NCBI GenBank assembly: GCA_026391675.1
Contig: JAPLDQ010000004.1
Span: forward strand, 1 to 64,000
From: Bacteroidota bacterium
Lineage (GTDB): Bacteria; Bacteroidota; Bacteroidia; Bacteroidales; JACABE01
DNA: 64,000 nucleotides
Direction: 5' to 3'
The notes under the pieces are model-generated. The model did no database searches. It saw only the letters and a program-made list of their open reading frames with translations, and was not told the DNA's origin. Positions 49,331 through 57,705 of this stretch are shown here, one piece after another. The position numbers and the translations under genes were made by a program. Each line of letters starts with the position of its first letter. The stretch's first letter is position 1.

Positions 49331-49385
49331 GTTAATAAATAAGCTTTTATTAACAAACTAGTTTGGCACGATTTTGGTAACTTTG
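49331..49385 (+). promoter_or_regulatory. 9-bp inverted repeat and sigma-54-like element before the barrel gene
   Basis: GTTAATAAA-TAAGCT-TTTATTAAC (49331-49354) is a perfect inverted repeat; further TGTTAA boxes occur at about 49293 and 49317. TTTGGCACG with downstream ATTTTGGTA (49362-49379) has a perfect -24 half (TGGCACG) but a poor -12 half (TGGT for TTGC). It overlaps TAACTTTG (49378-49385), a perfect housekeeping -7 box. Either promoter type could be used. Confidence 0.45.
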
Positions 49386-49426
49386 ACTTTGTTAAAAAAA
49401 CCATTTATTAACTAAAATTTAAAAAA

Positions 49427-50296
49427 ATGAAAAAAGGTTTAATTTTAATTTGTATTGTTATGTTAACTGTAGCATCAGTAAATGCACAGAATCAACCATT
49501 GGTATCAAAAAAAGGTGTGCCAATTTTACCTCAAAAAGGCGATATCGCTTTAGGCGTATGCGCAACTCCATTCCTTAATTTCTTTGGGAATTTTGCCAGA
49601 ATTAGTGGTGGTGCTTTTGCTAGTCCTGCAGCTTGGACATGGGCAAATCCTTTAGCTCCCAACACTATTTATGGTAAGTATTTTTTAACCGATAACATGG
49701 CTGTTAGAGGAAAAGTCAGAATTGGTAAAAATTCTGTATCTATTACTAAAAATAGTTTGAAAACAGGAACTACCACAAATGATTTTGTTGAAGATAAATG
49801 TACCAACAGTACTACTGATATCGCTTTCTCAGCCGGTATTGAAAAAAGAAGAGGTTATGGCAGATTACAGGGATTTTATGGTGTAGAAGCCAGCATTTCT
49901 TTACAGGGAGGTACAAAATCTTCTTATGAATATGGTAATCCTCTTGATGCTACCGGTGCAGCTATTGCAAGGACAAACTTTGGGACTAACAGTCTTGGTG
50001 GTGGAAGATGGGTAACAGAAACTTCAACCGGTGCTATTTTTGGTATTGGTGTAGGTGCCTTTATTGGTTGCGAATATTTCTTTGCACCAAAAATGTCATT
50101 CGGCGGTGAATTTGGTTGGGGTATTGGAATTAACCAGGATCCAGCTGCTGCAGGATCTACAGAACAAATTTCTGAAGTATGGGATGCTACTGCTGGTGCT
50201 GTTAAATCTACTACTGTACCTTCTGGCAAAACAACTAGTTTTACAATTGATTCAAGACAAACTGCAGGTAATATTTTCTTATTATTCCATTTCTAG
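49427..50296 (+). CDS. Outer-membrane beta-barrel protein, unknown function
   Basis: 289 aa. Signal peptide MKKGLILICIVMLTVASVNA-Q. The mature part alternates Gly-rich strands (GDIALGVCATPFLNFFGNFA, GYGRLQGFYGVEASISLQGG, TGAIFGIGVGAFIGCEYFFA, FGGEFGWGIGI) and ends in TAGNIFLLFHF, an aromatic C-terminal strand typical of OmpX/OmpW-like barrels. Upstream region is unusually structured (see regulatory entry), suggesting controlled expression. Function unknown. Confidence 0.85.
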   Translation: MKKGLILICIVMLTVASVNAQNQPLVSKKGVPILPQKGDIALGVCATPFLNFFGNFARISGGAFASPAAWTWANPLAPNTIYGKYFLTDNMAVRGKVRIGKNSVSITKNSLKTGTTTNDFVEDKCTNSTTDIAFSAGIEKRRGYGRLQGFYGVEASISLQGGTKSSYEYGNPLDATGAAIARTNFGTNSLGGGRWVTETSTGAIFGIGVGAFIGCEYFFAPKMSFGGEFGWGIGINQDPAAAGSTEQISEVWDATAGAVKSTTVPSGKTTSFTIDSRQTAGNIFLLFHF

Positions 50297-50315
50297 GAAA
50301 TTACCTGTATACAAT

Positions 50316-50347
50316 AAAAAAGAGGAGCTTAAACTCCTCTTTTTTTA
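50316..50347. terminator. Bidirectional terminator between barrel gene and miaA
   Basis: AGAGGAG-CTTAAA-CTCCTCT with A-run before and T-run after, so it works in both directions. Its right T-run overlaps the miaA stop codon (50345-50347). Confidence 0.88.
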
Positions 50348-51262
50348 TGCCTTTAAGTAAAGTTTAATGATTTCTTCAACTTTTTCATTTTCTTTTTTCT
50401 CTCCATCAATCCAGTGAATCTCTATCCCTTTCTTCTCCATCCTCCTGAACCATGTCATTTGTCGTTTTGCAAACTGATGAATTGCTGTATTTAATTTAGT
50501 AAACATTTCATCATAAGTTATTTCATTATTCACGTACATGGTGATATAACGATATTCTAAGCCATAGAATTTTAACTGTGAAGCTGTCAGTCCTTTTTTT
50601 AATAATTCTTTTACTTCTTCAATCATACCATTTTCGAGTCTTTGCATAAGACGGGCTGTTATTCTGTTTCGGATTACTTCTCTTTCATTATTTATAGCAA
50701 TCAATAAATATGGAATTTCAGGAAATCCGGATGCTTTGGGTTGTTTTTTTTCAAAACTGGCAATTTCAATAGCTCTGATTAATCTTTTTTTATCCAGTAT
50801 ATCAGTCGAATTGTGCAACTGTTTTAATTGCATCAGCTGGAACTGTAATTCCTCCTGTGTTTTATCCTCTAAAGATTTCCTGAATTCTTCATCAATCAGG
50901 GTAGTCGCAAGATTGTATCCTGCCAGTACTGATTCAATATACATTCCTGTACCACCACAAAGTACAGGTAATTTGTTTTTTGATATAATTAAATTATAAC
51001 TGGATAGAAAATCCTGCTGAAACTGAAATACATTATATTCGCTGCCTGCTTCGGCAATATCTATCAAATGATATGGAATTTTAACACCATTTACTTTATA
51101 ATCTTCATAATCTTTACCGGTCCCTATATTCATACCTTTATATACCTGCCGTGAATCAGCACTTATAATCTCACCATCAAGCACATCAGCCACCAATGCT
51201 GCCAGTCTGGTTTTGCCACTGGCTGTCGGGCCGGTAATTGTAAGCAGTTTTTTATTTGTCAT
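50345..51262 (-). CDS. miaA: tRNA dimethylallyltransferase
   Basis: 305 aa. Adds the isopentenyl group to A37 of UNN-reading tRNAs. P-loop GPTASGKT (11-18), substrate motif ISADSRQVYKGMNIGTGKD, LCGGTGMYIESVLAGY, and the C-terminal FAKRQMTWFRRM. Its ATG overlaps the GT2 stop by four bases (ATGA), so the two genes are translationally coupled. Confidence 0.97.
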   Translation of the reverse strand: MTNKKLLTITGPTASGKTRLAALVADVLDGEIISADSRQVYKGMNIGTGKDYEDYKVNGVKIPYHLIDIAEAGSEYNVFQFQQDFLSSYNLIISKNKLPVLCGGTGMYIESVLAGYNLATTLIDEEFRKSLEDKTQEELQFQLMQLKQLHNSTDILDKKRLIRAIEIASFEKKQPKASGFPEIPYLLIAINNEREVIRNRITARLMQRLENGMIEEVKELLKKGLTASQLKFYGLEYRYITMYVNNEITYDEMFTKLNTAIHQFAKRQMTWFRRMEKKGIEIHWIDGEKKENEKVEEIIKLYLKA

Positions 51263-52488
51263 TTGGATGTTAATTTAAAATAATGTTGCTGTTGATAAGT
51301 TTCTTCAATTTTTATTAAATAGTTTCTTATGTTATCCATTTGTTCAACTGATAGTTGAGTGAATGTAAAATCTGCTTTTAATTGAAGCAATGTTATAGCA
51401 TCCGGATAAAATTCTGCAAGAAATTCATATAACGAATTTTCATCGGTTTTATTTAAACAGGACTGCATCGTTTTTAAATACTGTAAGCATCGCAAACCAT
51501 CCAGCTTCTCATAACAGGCTTTTACAAAATGACTTTCAGTTTTAAAATTCTTTCTGATTTGTAACCACCATTTATCATCATTAAACTGAGTTTTCAGGAA
51601 ACCAGCAATTGATAAATCAATGTCTTCAGTATATAATGAAGGGAAACTGTCGAATGTGTTTTTCAGGTTATCAAATAAGCTGTAATGATAAACAGGGTAG
51701 GAGTTCCAGTCACCCTTATCACCTTTTATCATAGCCGGACCTGTACCGAAGAAAACCCTGTCAGAAAAACGGGCTTCGGGATAAACTTTTCCTGAATTCC
51801 AGTGTAAAATTTTTCCTGTTTTGCAAAATTTCTGAAGAAAGTAAAAATCTTCACCGCTTTTCATGGGTGAGATTCCTCCGATTTTTCTGTAAGCCCAAAC
51901 AGGAAAGGCAATAGCAGAACCAAGTGCTGTGAAACTATACGGACTGTTTATTCTCCACAAATTAATGGCATAATAGCGCATATAAATCTCATAACGCAAA
52001 ATTGCCCGGTTTTCTGCTTCCTTTTCCGTAAGCCGGTGATAATAAGGTACTGATATTGCCAGGACTTTTGGATGTGAAAGCATAGAATTGTAAACAGATT
52101 CAAGATAAGTTGAATTAAAACGGGTGTCAGCATCAATACTAATAACAATATCGTCTTTTTCAGCAACTTCATTAATAGCATCCATCAATATTTTACGGGC
52201 CCAGCCTACACCCAGTTGTTTGCCTTTCCATCCTTTTCCTTTACTGCAGAAATCAATGACTTTGATATCAATTTCCTTAATGTTATTTAAATAATCAATG
52301 CTTGCCAGATTATTTTCGCAAATACTTTTTTTCTCGCTATTATTCCACCATTCATCCGGTTGATTTACACAAACATAAAGACAATAATTTTTAAATGATT
52401 GCTGTTTCAAATCAGCAATGAAATTGGGCAGATTTTCCAACTCATTCAAACAGGGCAGTGCGATATATATTTTTGAAGTTTTTGTCAT
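51259..52488 (-). CDS. Family 2 glycosyltransferase
   Basis: 409 aa. GT-A fold: KIYIALPCLNELENLPNFIA start, DIVISIDADTRFNSTYLE (DXD-like D-A-D), SPMKSGEDFYFLQKFCKTGKI with the ED-type catalytic acid region, and YPEARFSDRVFFGTG. No membrane helix, so cytoplasmic or peripheral. Acceptor unknown. Overlaps miaA by four bases. TACCTTTG on the minus strand (52537-52530) is a candidate -7 box. Confidence 0.88.
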   Translation of the reverse strand: MTKTSKIYIALPCLNELENLPNFIADLKQQSFKNYCLYVCVNQPDEWWNNSEKKSICENNLASIDYLNNIKEIDIKVIDFCSKGKGWKGKQLGVGWARKILMDAINEVAEKDDIVISIDADTRFNSTYLESVYNSMLSHPKVLAISVPYYHRLTEKEAENRAILRYEIYMRYYAINLWRINSPYSFTALGSAIAFPVWAYRKIGGISPMKSGEDFYFLQKFCKTGKILHWNSGKVYPEARFSDRVFFGTGPAMIKGDKGDWNSYPVYHYSLFDNLKNTFDSFPSLYTEDIDLSIAGFLKTQFNDDKWWLQIRKNFKTESHFVKACYEKLDGLRCLQYLKTMQSCLNKTDENSLYEFLAEFYPDAITLLQLKADFTFTQLSVEQMDNIRNYLIKIEETYQQQHYFKLTSK

Positions 52489-52572
52489 TTTATTATTTAG
52501 CCATTACTACTTGACGGAGGTATATTTTACAAAGGTAGAAAGTTTAGAAAGCCTGAATATTAAATCATCAAA

Positions 52573-53166
52573 TTAAAATAAGACACCCATTGACAGGCCA
52601 TAGAAACTACCAACATTTCCATTTCTGTAAATATGCTTTAAACCAAAATGAGGCGAAATGGAGAAGTTAGGTACAGGTTTTATATGTAATCTTATTCCTA
52701 ATGATAAAGTGATGGTAGAACGTCTGTTATCCAGTATATTAAAATCAGCAGCAAAAGGATTGACAAAAGGGGCAATTTCGAGCCATTTCCTAGGATAAGT
52801 ATGAAAACTTACTCCTTCGGGAATAACAACAGTTATAAAAAGTAAATATACCCAATCATTTTCACTATTAGCACTATAGGAAAAGTAATAAGTATCGGTT
52901 CTGAACATTTCAACAAGACCTGCTACTGTGCCGGGATAATGCATATAAGTATCCAGGCTTTGGTTATATCCGATACTATACTGGTAATTTAAACTAAAAT
53001 TCCTGTGAACAAAAAATTCTCCTGAAAAGCCATAAGAAGTTAGGGTCTTGTTTTTAAAAAAAGAAATTTCAGTTAAAGCAGATATTCTGAATTTACCTTT
53101 TGTCTGCGAATAAACATTAAAGACAAAGGATATTAAGAATAAACCAACTAAAATTTGTTTTTTCAT
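52573..53166 (-). CDS. Small outer-membrane barrel-like protein, unknown function
   Basis: 197 aa. Signal peptide MKKQILVGLFLISFVFNVYS-Q. Strand-rich (FSLNYQYSIGYN, YYFSYSANSENDWVYLLF, TITLSLGIRLHIKPVPNFSI) with a final GSFYGLSMGVLF, as in eight-strand barrels. 7 nt downstream of an SDR gene on the same strand. Confidence 0.75.
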   Translation of the reverse strand: MKKQILVGLFLISFVFNVYSQTKGKFRISALTEISFFKNKTLTSYGFSGEFFVHRNFSLNYQYSIGYNQSLDTYMHYPGTVAGLVEMFRTDTYYFSYSANSENDWVYLLFITVVIPEGVSFHTYPRKWLEIAPFVNPFAADFNILDNRRSTITLSLGIRLHIKPVPNFSISPHFGLKHIYRNGNVGSFYGLSMGVLF

Positions 53167-53173
53167 TTTTTAA

Positions 53174-53950
53174 TTACAGCTTTTTTTCGATAATTGTAGC
53201 TGAAGCTTGTGCTGTTGGAACAATCAGCATATCGTTTATATTAACATGAGCAGGAAGTGAACAAACATAATAAACGGCATCAGCAATATCCTGAGCAAAT
53301 AATGGCGAAAACCCTTTATATACATTATCAGCACGTTCTTTATCTCCTTTAAATCGAACGATGGAAAATTCAGTTTCTACAGCACCCGGTTCAATAAGAC
53401 TTACTTTAATGCCATGTTTTACAAGATCAATCCGCATACCTCTGGTAATTGAATCAACGGCAGCTTTTGTTCCACAGTAAACATTGCCATTGGGATATAC
53501 TTCGCGTCCTGCAATTGATCCGATATTTACAATGTGACCGTATCCATTAGCTATCATTATCGGCATCACTGCGCGTGAAACATAAAGCAAGCCTTTTATA
53601 TTGGTGTCTATCATACGTTCCCAATCATCAATTTCACCCTGTTGTATTGTGCCTAAACCCACTGCTAAACCGGCATTATTAACTAAAACATCTATTTTTT
53701 TCCAATCTTCAGAAAATTTATTTATTTGAATTTCAACGTCTTCCTTTATTCTTACATCCAATTGCATGCAATAAACTTTAACTCCGTAATCCTTTATTAT
53801 TTTTTTACTTAAATCGTCTAACAATTCTGCTCTTCTTCCTGTAATGATTAAATTAAAATTTGCTGCTGCAAATTTTAAAGCAGTTGCTTTGCCAATTCCT
53901 GCAGTTGCACCGGTAATCATGGCAATTTTATTCGAATTCTTTACTGTCAT
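53174..53950 (-). CDS. Short-chain dehydrogenase (YdfG-like SDR)
   Basis: 258 aa. TGATAGIGKATA (cofactor loop at 14-25), NNAG in VLVNNAGLAVG, catalytic Ser in NIGSIAGREVYPNG, YCGTKAAVDS (YxxxK), and the conserved IEPGAVETEFS that follows. It resembles the NADP-dependent 3-hydroxy acid dehydrogenase YdfG. Minus-strand TATCTTTG at 53991-53984 is a perfect -7 box, 34 nt upstream of the ATG. Confidence 0.93.
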   Translation of the reverse strand: MTVKNSNKIAMITGATAGIGKATALKFAAANFNLIITGRRAELLDDLSKKIIKDYGVKVYCMQLDVRIKEDVEIQINKFSEDWKKIDVLVNNAGLAVGLGTIQQGEIDDWERMIDTNIKGLLYVSRAVMPIMIANGYGHIVNIGSIAGREVYPNGNVYCGTKAAVDSITRGMRIDLVKHGIKVSLIEPGAVETEFSIVRFKGDKERADNVYKGFSPLFAQDIADAVYYVCSLPAHVNINDMLIVPTAQASATIIEKKL

Positions 53951-54079
53951 TTAGTAATGTTTTTTATCGTTTGAAATTATTGTCAAAGATAAATCTAAAA
54001 TTATTAATTAAATGAGCATTTTTTAAAAAACGCTGATTAATTTTAAGTTTTGATAACTAAATTTTTCAAAAAAGAATTG

Positions 54080-54087
54080 TAGTTTTG
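54080..54087 (+). promoter_or_regulatory. -7 box TAGTTTTG upstream of purL
   Basis: Perfect TANNTTTG; expected transcription start near 54094, about 29 nt before the ATG. No PurR-like operator or purine riboswitch is visible in the leader. Confidence 0.5.
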
Positions 54088-54122
54088 TAAAAAATTCCAA
54101 ATCAAATCCTTAAACTACAGAA

Positions 54123-56351
54123 ATGAATACAAATCACACAGTTACAGTAGATACCGCAAAAGAAATCGGATTATTACCTGAAGAATTTGAAAAGATTAAA
54201 GAAATTTTAGGAAGAATACCTAATTATACTGAGTTGAGCATCTTTTCAGTGATGTGGTCAGAACATGCTTCCTATAAAAATTCTATTAAATGGCTGAAAA
54301 CTTTGCCAAGAGCTGGTAAACAACTGGTTGTGGAAGCCGGACAGGAAAATGCAGGTATGGTTGATGTTGGCGATGGTATGGCTTGTGTGTTCAAGATAGA
54401 ATCCCATAATCATCCCTGTGCTGTTGAGCCTTATCAGGGTGCTGCTACCGGTGTTGGTGGTATCAATCGTGATATTTTCACCATGGGCGCCCGCCCGATT
54501 GCACAGTTAAATTCATTGAGGTTTGGAAATATCGAAATGGACAGAACCAAATGGTTGTTGAATGGTGTAGTTAAAGGTATAGGAAATTACGGCAATGCTT
54601 TTGGTGTTCCTGTTGTTGGCGGCGAAGTTTATTTTGATGATTGTTATTATCAGAATCCATTGGTAAATGCCATGTCTGTTGGTTTAATGAAAACCGAAAA
54701 CCTGGTTTCAGCCGTATCAAAAGGCGTGGGCAACCCGGTTTATATTGTTGGTTCTTCTACCGGTAAAGACGGTATCCATGGAGCTACCTTTGCTTCAGCA
54801 GATATTACTCAGGATTCAGCGGATGATATTCCTTCTATACAGGTTGGTGACCCATTCCAGGAAAAACTATTACTGGAAGCCACATTGGAAGTTATAAAAT
54901 CAAAAGCAGTGGTTGGTATGCAGGATATGGGTGCTGCAGGAATTATCTGCTCAACTTCTGAAATGTCAGAAAAAGGTGGTTGTGGAATGAAAGTCAATCT
55001 TGATAAAGTTCCGTTGCGCCAGAAAAATATGGAACCTTTCGAAATCCTGCTTTCCGAATCACAGGAACGTATGCTGATAGTTGTCGAAAAAGGCAAAGAA
55101 AGTATAGTTGAAGCCATTTTCGATAAATGGGACTTAAATTGTGCCATTATTGGCGAAGTTACAGAAGGTGACCGTTTACATTTTTACATGCACGACGAGC
55201 TCGTTGCTGATGTTCCTGCCCCATATCTGGTACTGGGAGGCGGTGCACCAGTTTACGACAGGGAATATAAAGAACCTGCCTATTATGCCAAAACAAAAGA
55301 ATTTAAAATTGATAGCATTCCTGAACCACAGGATTTGAAGGCCATAGCCAGGCATTTGGCTGCTCATCCCAATATAGCTTCAAAAAGATGGGTGTATGAA
55401 CAGTACGACAGCATGGTTGGCACCAAAAATATGAGTACCAATGCTCCTTCTGATGCTGCTATAGTTAATATAAAAGGTACCAAAAGGGCTTTGGCAATGA
55501 CTACAGACTGTAACTCCCGTTATGTACATGCTGATCCTGAAATCGGAACTGAAATAGCTGTAGCAGAAGCTGCACGCAATATCAGTTGTTCAGGTGGCAA
55601 GCCACTGGCAATTACCAATTGTCTGAATTTCGGGAATCCTTATAATCCTGAAGTATTCTGGCAGTTTGTCGGTGCAATTAAGGGAATGGGCAATGCCTGC
55701 AAGAAATTTGATACACCGGTTACTGGTGGTAACGTTAGTTTTTACAATCAGGCCAATATGGATGGCGTGATTGAACCTGTTTATCCAACGCCAACCATCG
55801 GAATGATTGGATTACTGGAGAAAGAACATCAAATGACCTTGAATTTCAAGAAAAAAGGCGACTTATTGTATTTAATCGGAAGTTCGAAGAACGATATCAA
55901 TTCATCTGAATATTTATATTCCTATCATAATGTAAAACTGTCGCCACCACCTGTATTTAATTTAAGCGAAGAGTATGTTTTACAGGCTATCGTTCAGAAA
56001 TTAATCCGTCTGCGTTTAGTGGAATCTGCTCATGATGTTTCTGATGGTGGTTTGTTTATATCTCTGTTGGAATCAGCAATGCCCAATAATCTTGGTTTTG
56101 ATATTCTTACCGAAAGTGATATCCGCGAAGATGCCTTTTTATTTGGCGAATCTCAGAGCAGGGTAGTGGTAAGTATTGATCCCCGCAACGAAGAACTGTT
56201 TATTGATTTTATGGTTAAATTAAAATTCCCGTTTTCAATAATTGGTCATACTACAAAAGGTAAAATTGTTGTGGATGACCAGCATTTCGGCATGGTGGAT
56301 GAATTTAAAACACTTTATGACAATACTATCGGTGATAAGATGAAGCACTAG
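54123..56351 (+). CDS. purL: FGAM synthase, small-type PurL subunit
   Basis: 742 aa, the shorter PurL that works with PurS and PurQ. FGAR to FGAM step of purine synthesis. EMS..SEHASYKNS (40-54), IESHNHPCAVEPYQGAATGVGG (metal and ATP loop), DMGAAGIICSTSEMS, GNVSFYNQ, and SAHDVSDGGLFISLLESA. PurS and PurQ are not adjacent. Twelve nt after the stop a GCGGTGATGCGGTAATTTGG array begins. Confidence 0.97.
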   Translation: MNTNHTVTVDTAKEIGLLPEEFEKIKEILGRIPNYTELSIFSVMWSEHASYKNSIKWLKTLPRAGKQLVVEAGQENAGMVDVGDGMACVFKIESHNHPCAVEPYQGAATGVGGINRDIFTMGARPIAQLNSLRFGNIEMDRTKWLLNGVVKGIGNYGNAFGVPVVGGEVYFDDCYYQNPLVNAMSVGLMKTENLVSAVSKGVGNPVYIVGSSTGKDGIHGATFASADITQDSADDIPSIQVGDPFQEKLLLEATLEVIKSKAVVGMQDMGAAGIICSTSEMSEKGGCGMKVNLDKVPLRQKNMEPFEILLSESQERMLIVVEKGKESIVEAIFDKWDLNCAIIGEVTEGDRLHFYMHDELVADVPAPYLVLGGGAPVYDREYKEPAYYAKTKEFKIDSIPEPQDLKAIARHLAAHPNIASKRWVYEQYDSMVGTKNMSTNAPSDAAIVNIKGTKRALAMTTDCNSRYVHADPEIGTEIAVAEAARNISCSGGKPLAITNCLNFGNPYNPEVFWQFVGAIKGMGNACKKFDTPVTGGNVSFYNQANMDGVIEPVYPTPTIGMIGLLEKEHQMTLNFKKKGDLLYLIGSSKNDINSSEYLYSYHNVKLSPPPVFNLSEEYVLQAIVQKLIRLRLVESAHDVSDGGLFISLLESAMPNNLGFDILTESDIREDAFLFGESQSRVVVSIDPRNEELFIDFMVKLKFPFSIIGHTTKGKIVVDDQHFGMVDEFKTLYDNTIGDKMKH

Positions 56352-56460
56352 GAAGTATTAATGCGGTGATGCGGTAATTTGGTGATGTGCTGATTTTGCT
56401 ATTGGTTAATGATTATTAAGTCTGAAAACTTGTCGGGTAATGTCATTAAGTTAAAGAAAT

Positions 56461-56620
56461 TTCTCCGTAGGAGAATAATATCAATAGAAAATATAGCAGG
56501 CTCTTTCCCTTATTTTCCTTAGGAAATTAACAAAATTTCATGTTTATACGAAGGTTTATGTCCTACGGACAAGCAATAAAAGATACTTAATTTTTTATTG
56601 ATATTTATGCCCTACGGGCA
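56461..56620. repeat. Four-hairpin module
   Basis: TTCTCC-GTA-GGAGAA (56461-56475), ATATCAATAGAAAA, TTTCC-TTA-GGAAA (56514-56526), TGTCC-TAC-GGACA (56559-56571), TTATTGATATTTA, TGCCC-TAC-GGGCA (56608-56620). Same four types as at 18.93-19.09 kb, in inverse order and orientation. Confidence 0.92.
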
Positions 56621-56745
56621 AACGGATTTATTAAAATATAACATGAACATAATGACATTGCCTGTCGGGTACTAATTTCCATAAGGCATATTTTACTGAT
56701 TTATTGAAAAATCAGTATTGCATGCTTGCAAACTCTCTGCAAAGG

Positions 56746-56951
56746 CAAATCAAATTTATTTCGTGCTTGCCATTTTAGGGGAAAGGTCAAATCAGATTTA
56801 TTTCATGTTTTCCATTTTACAGAAAGGGCAAATCAAAATTTTTTCCTGCTTTCTGTCTATGGGAAAGGTCAAATCAGATTTATTTCATGCTTTCCGTTTT
56901 AGAGAATGGTCAAATCAAATTATTTTCCTGCTTTCCATTTTAGGGAAAGGT
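56746..56951. repeat. Five-unit 41/42-bp tandem array
   Basis: Units begin CAAATCARAT-TTATTT and end CCATTTTAGGGAAAGGT; lengths 42, 41, 41, 41, 41 with 70-85% identity by eye, and a degenerate sixth start at 56952. Whole units vary, so there is no conserved-repeat/variable-spacer division as in CRISPR. Confidence 0.92.
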
Positions 56952-57028
56952 CCAACCGGGTTAATTTTGTGATTTTGAGAATTGGTGATTTGGTGATTTT
57001 ATGATAAAATTATGAAATATCTTCTTTT

Positions 57029-57389
57029 GTCATATTAATCTCGCTATTAGCGGAGAAACATCTTATAGATATTGAATTCTTTATTCTATTGAGATTCTTC
57101 ACTAGCGTTACTAATGACAAGTTTGTTTTTTGTTGATTTTTAAGTATATATAAGAAACATGACAATGAAATTAAAACTAGTTGATTCTTTAATCTTTGCG
57201 GTTCTCCGCGTAAAACTCCGCGGCACTCTGCGGTTAAACTTTTTTACCGCTGAGAGCTGCAAAGAAGGCGCAAAGCGATGTAGTGAGCTTGTCGAACTGT
57301 GCCGCAGAGATTGAGAAAGCAATGATTTTATATTTTTGTCAGCGTACCTTCAAGCATTTTTCTAAATGTTAAAACTCAGAATGACAAAA
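57029..57389. repeat. MITE-like composite repeat, copy 2
   Basis: From 57102 nearly identical to 63043-63311, except for an extra stretch of about 27 bases containing GTGAGCTTGTCGAACTG. Ends carry TTTTGTCAT and ATGACAAAA in inverse orientation. The centre is the TTTGCGGTTCTCCGCG / CGCGGCACTCTGCGGTT fold. Confidence 0.85.
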
Positions 57390-57540
57390 GTAACGATATT
57401 GATGATAATGTTTGCAGCTTTTATAATGTACTGTCTTCATACTTTAACATTCGTTAATCGTTAATCGCATTTTTTTTGATTTGAGAATAACGATTAACGA
57501 TTTAGGATTTTAGATGTTAATCCGGTTCAATTTCTTCTAA

Positions 57541-57579
57541 CTTTAAGTACTCCAAGTACTCTAAGTACTTTAAGTACTC
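57541..57579. repeat. 9-bp tandem array with AGTACT palindromes
   Basis: Four units TYYAAGTAC, each joining into AGTACT, immediately 3' of tRNA-Gly on its coding strand. No other terminator is visible for that tRNA. Confidence 0.85.
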
Positions 57580-57585
57580 TCTTCG

Positions 57586-57658
57586 AGCGGTAAATGGGAT
57601 TCGAACCCACGACCCTCAGCTTGGGAAGCTGATGCTCTGCCAACTGAGCTACTACCGC
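57586..57658 (-). tRNA. tRNA-Gly (anticodon CCC)
   Basis: Minus-strand cloverleaf: acceptor GCGGTAG with TTACCGC (one G.U), D-arm GCTC/GAGC, anticodon stem TCAGC/GCTGA around TTCCCAA (anticodon CCC), T-arm GTGGG-TTCGAAT-CCCAT (one wobble), discriminator U as in Gly tRNAs. 73 nt, no encoded CCA. Confidence 0.96.
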
Positions 57659-57671
57659 GTTTTTCTTATGC

Positions 57672-57701
57672 AAAGTTAAAATATCTGTCAGAATAAACAA
57701 G
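57672..57701 (-). promoter_or_regulatory. Promoter of tRNA-Gly (TTG-N19-TAACTTTG)
   Basis: Minus-strand TAACTTTG (57679-57672) and TTG (57701-57699) with 19-nt spacing. Transcription start predicted about 7 nt before the mature 5' end. It sits in the 3' end of the neighbouring sulfatase gene's flank. Confidence 0.75.
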
Positions 57702-57705
57702 TATT

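Larger units (their letters stand above)
56352..57585. repeat. 1.2-kb gene-free region rich in repeats
   Basis: Order: GCGGTGATG-type array (56364-56395), four-hairpin module (56461-56620), 41-bp tandem array (56746-56951), GGTGATTTGGTGATT units (56983-57003), MITE-like composite (57029-57389), AATCGTTAATCG/GATTAACGATT inverted pair (57448-57508), and 9-bp units before tRNA-Gly. An open frame across the 41-bp array is not considered a gene. Confidence 0.85.

Noticed and set aside
56746-56951. CRISPR array
   Set aside because: Whole units are similar; no constant repeat with unique spacers, and no cas genes nearby.
56718-56972. 84-aa frame through the 41-bp array as a repeat protein
   Set aside because: Period 41 is not divisible by three, so successive units are read in different frames; stays open only because the DNA has few stops in that frame.
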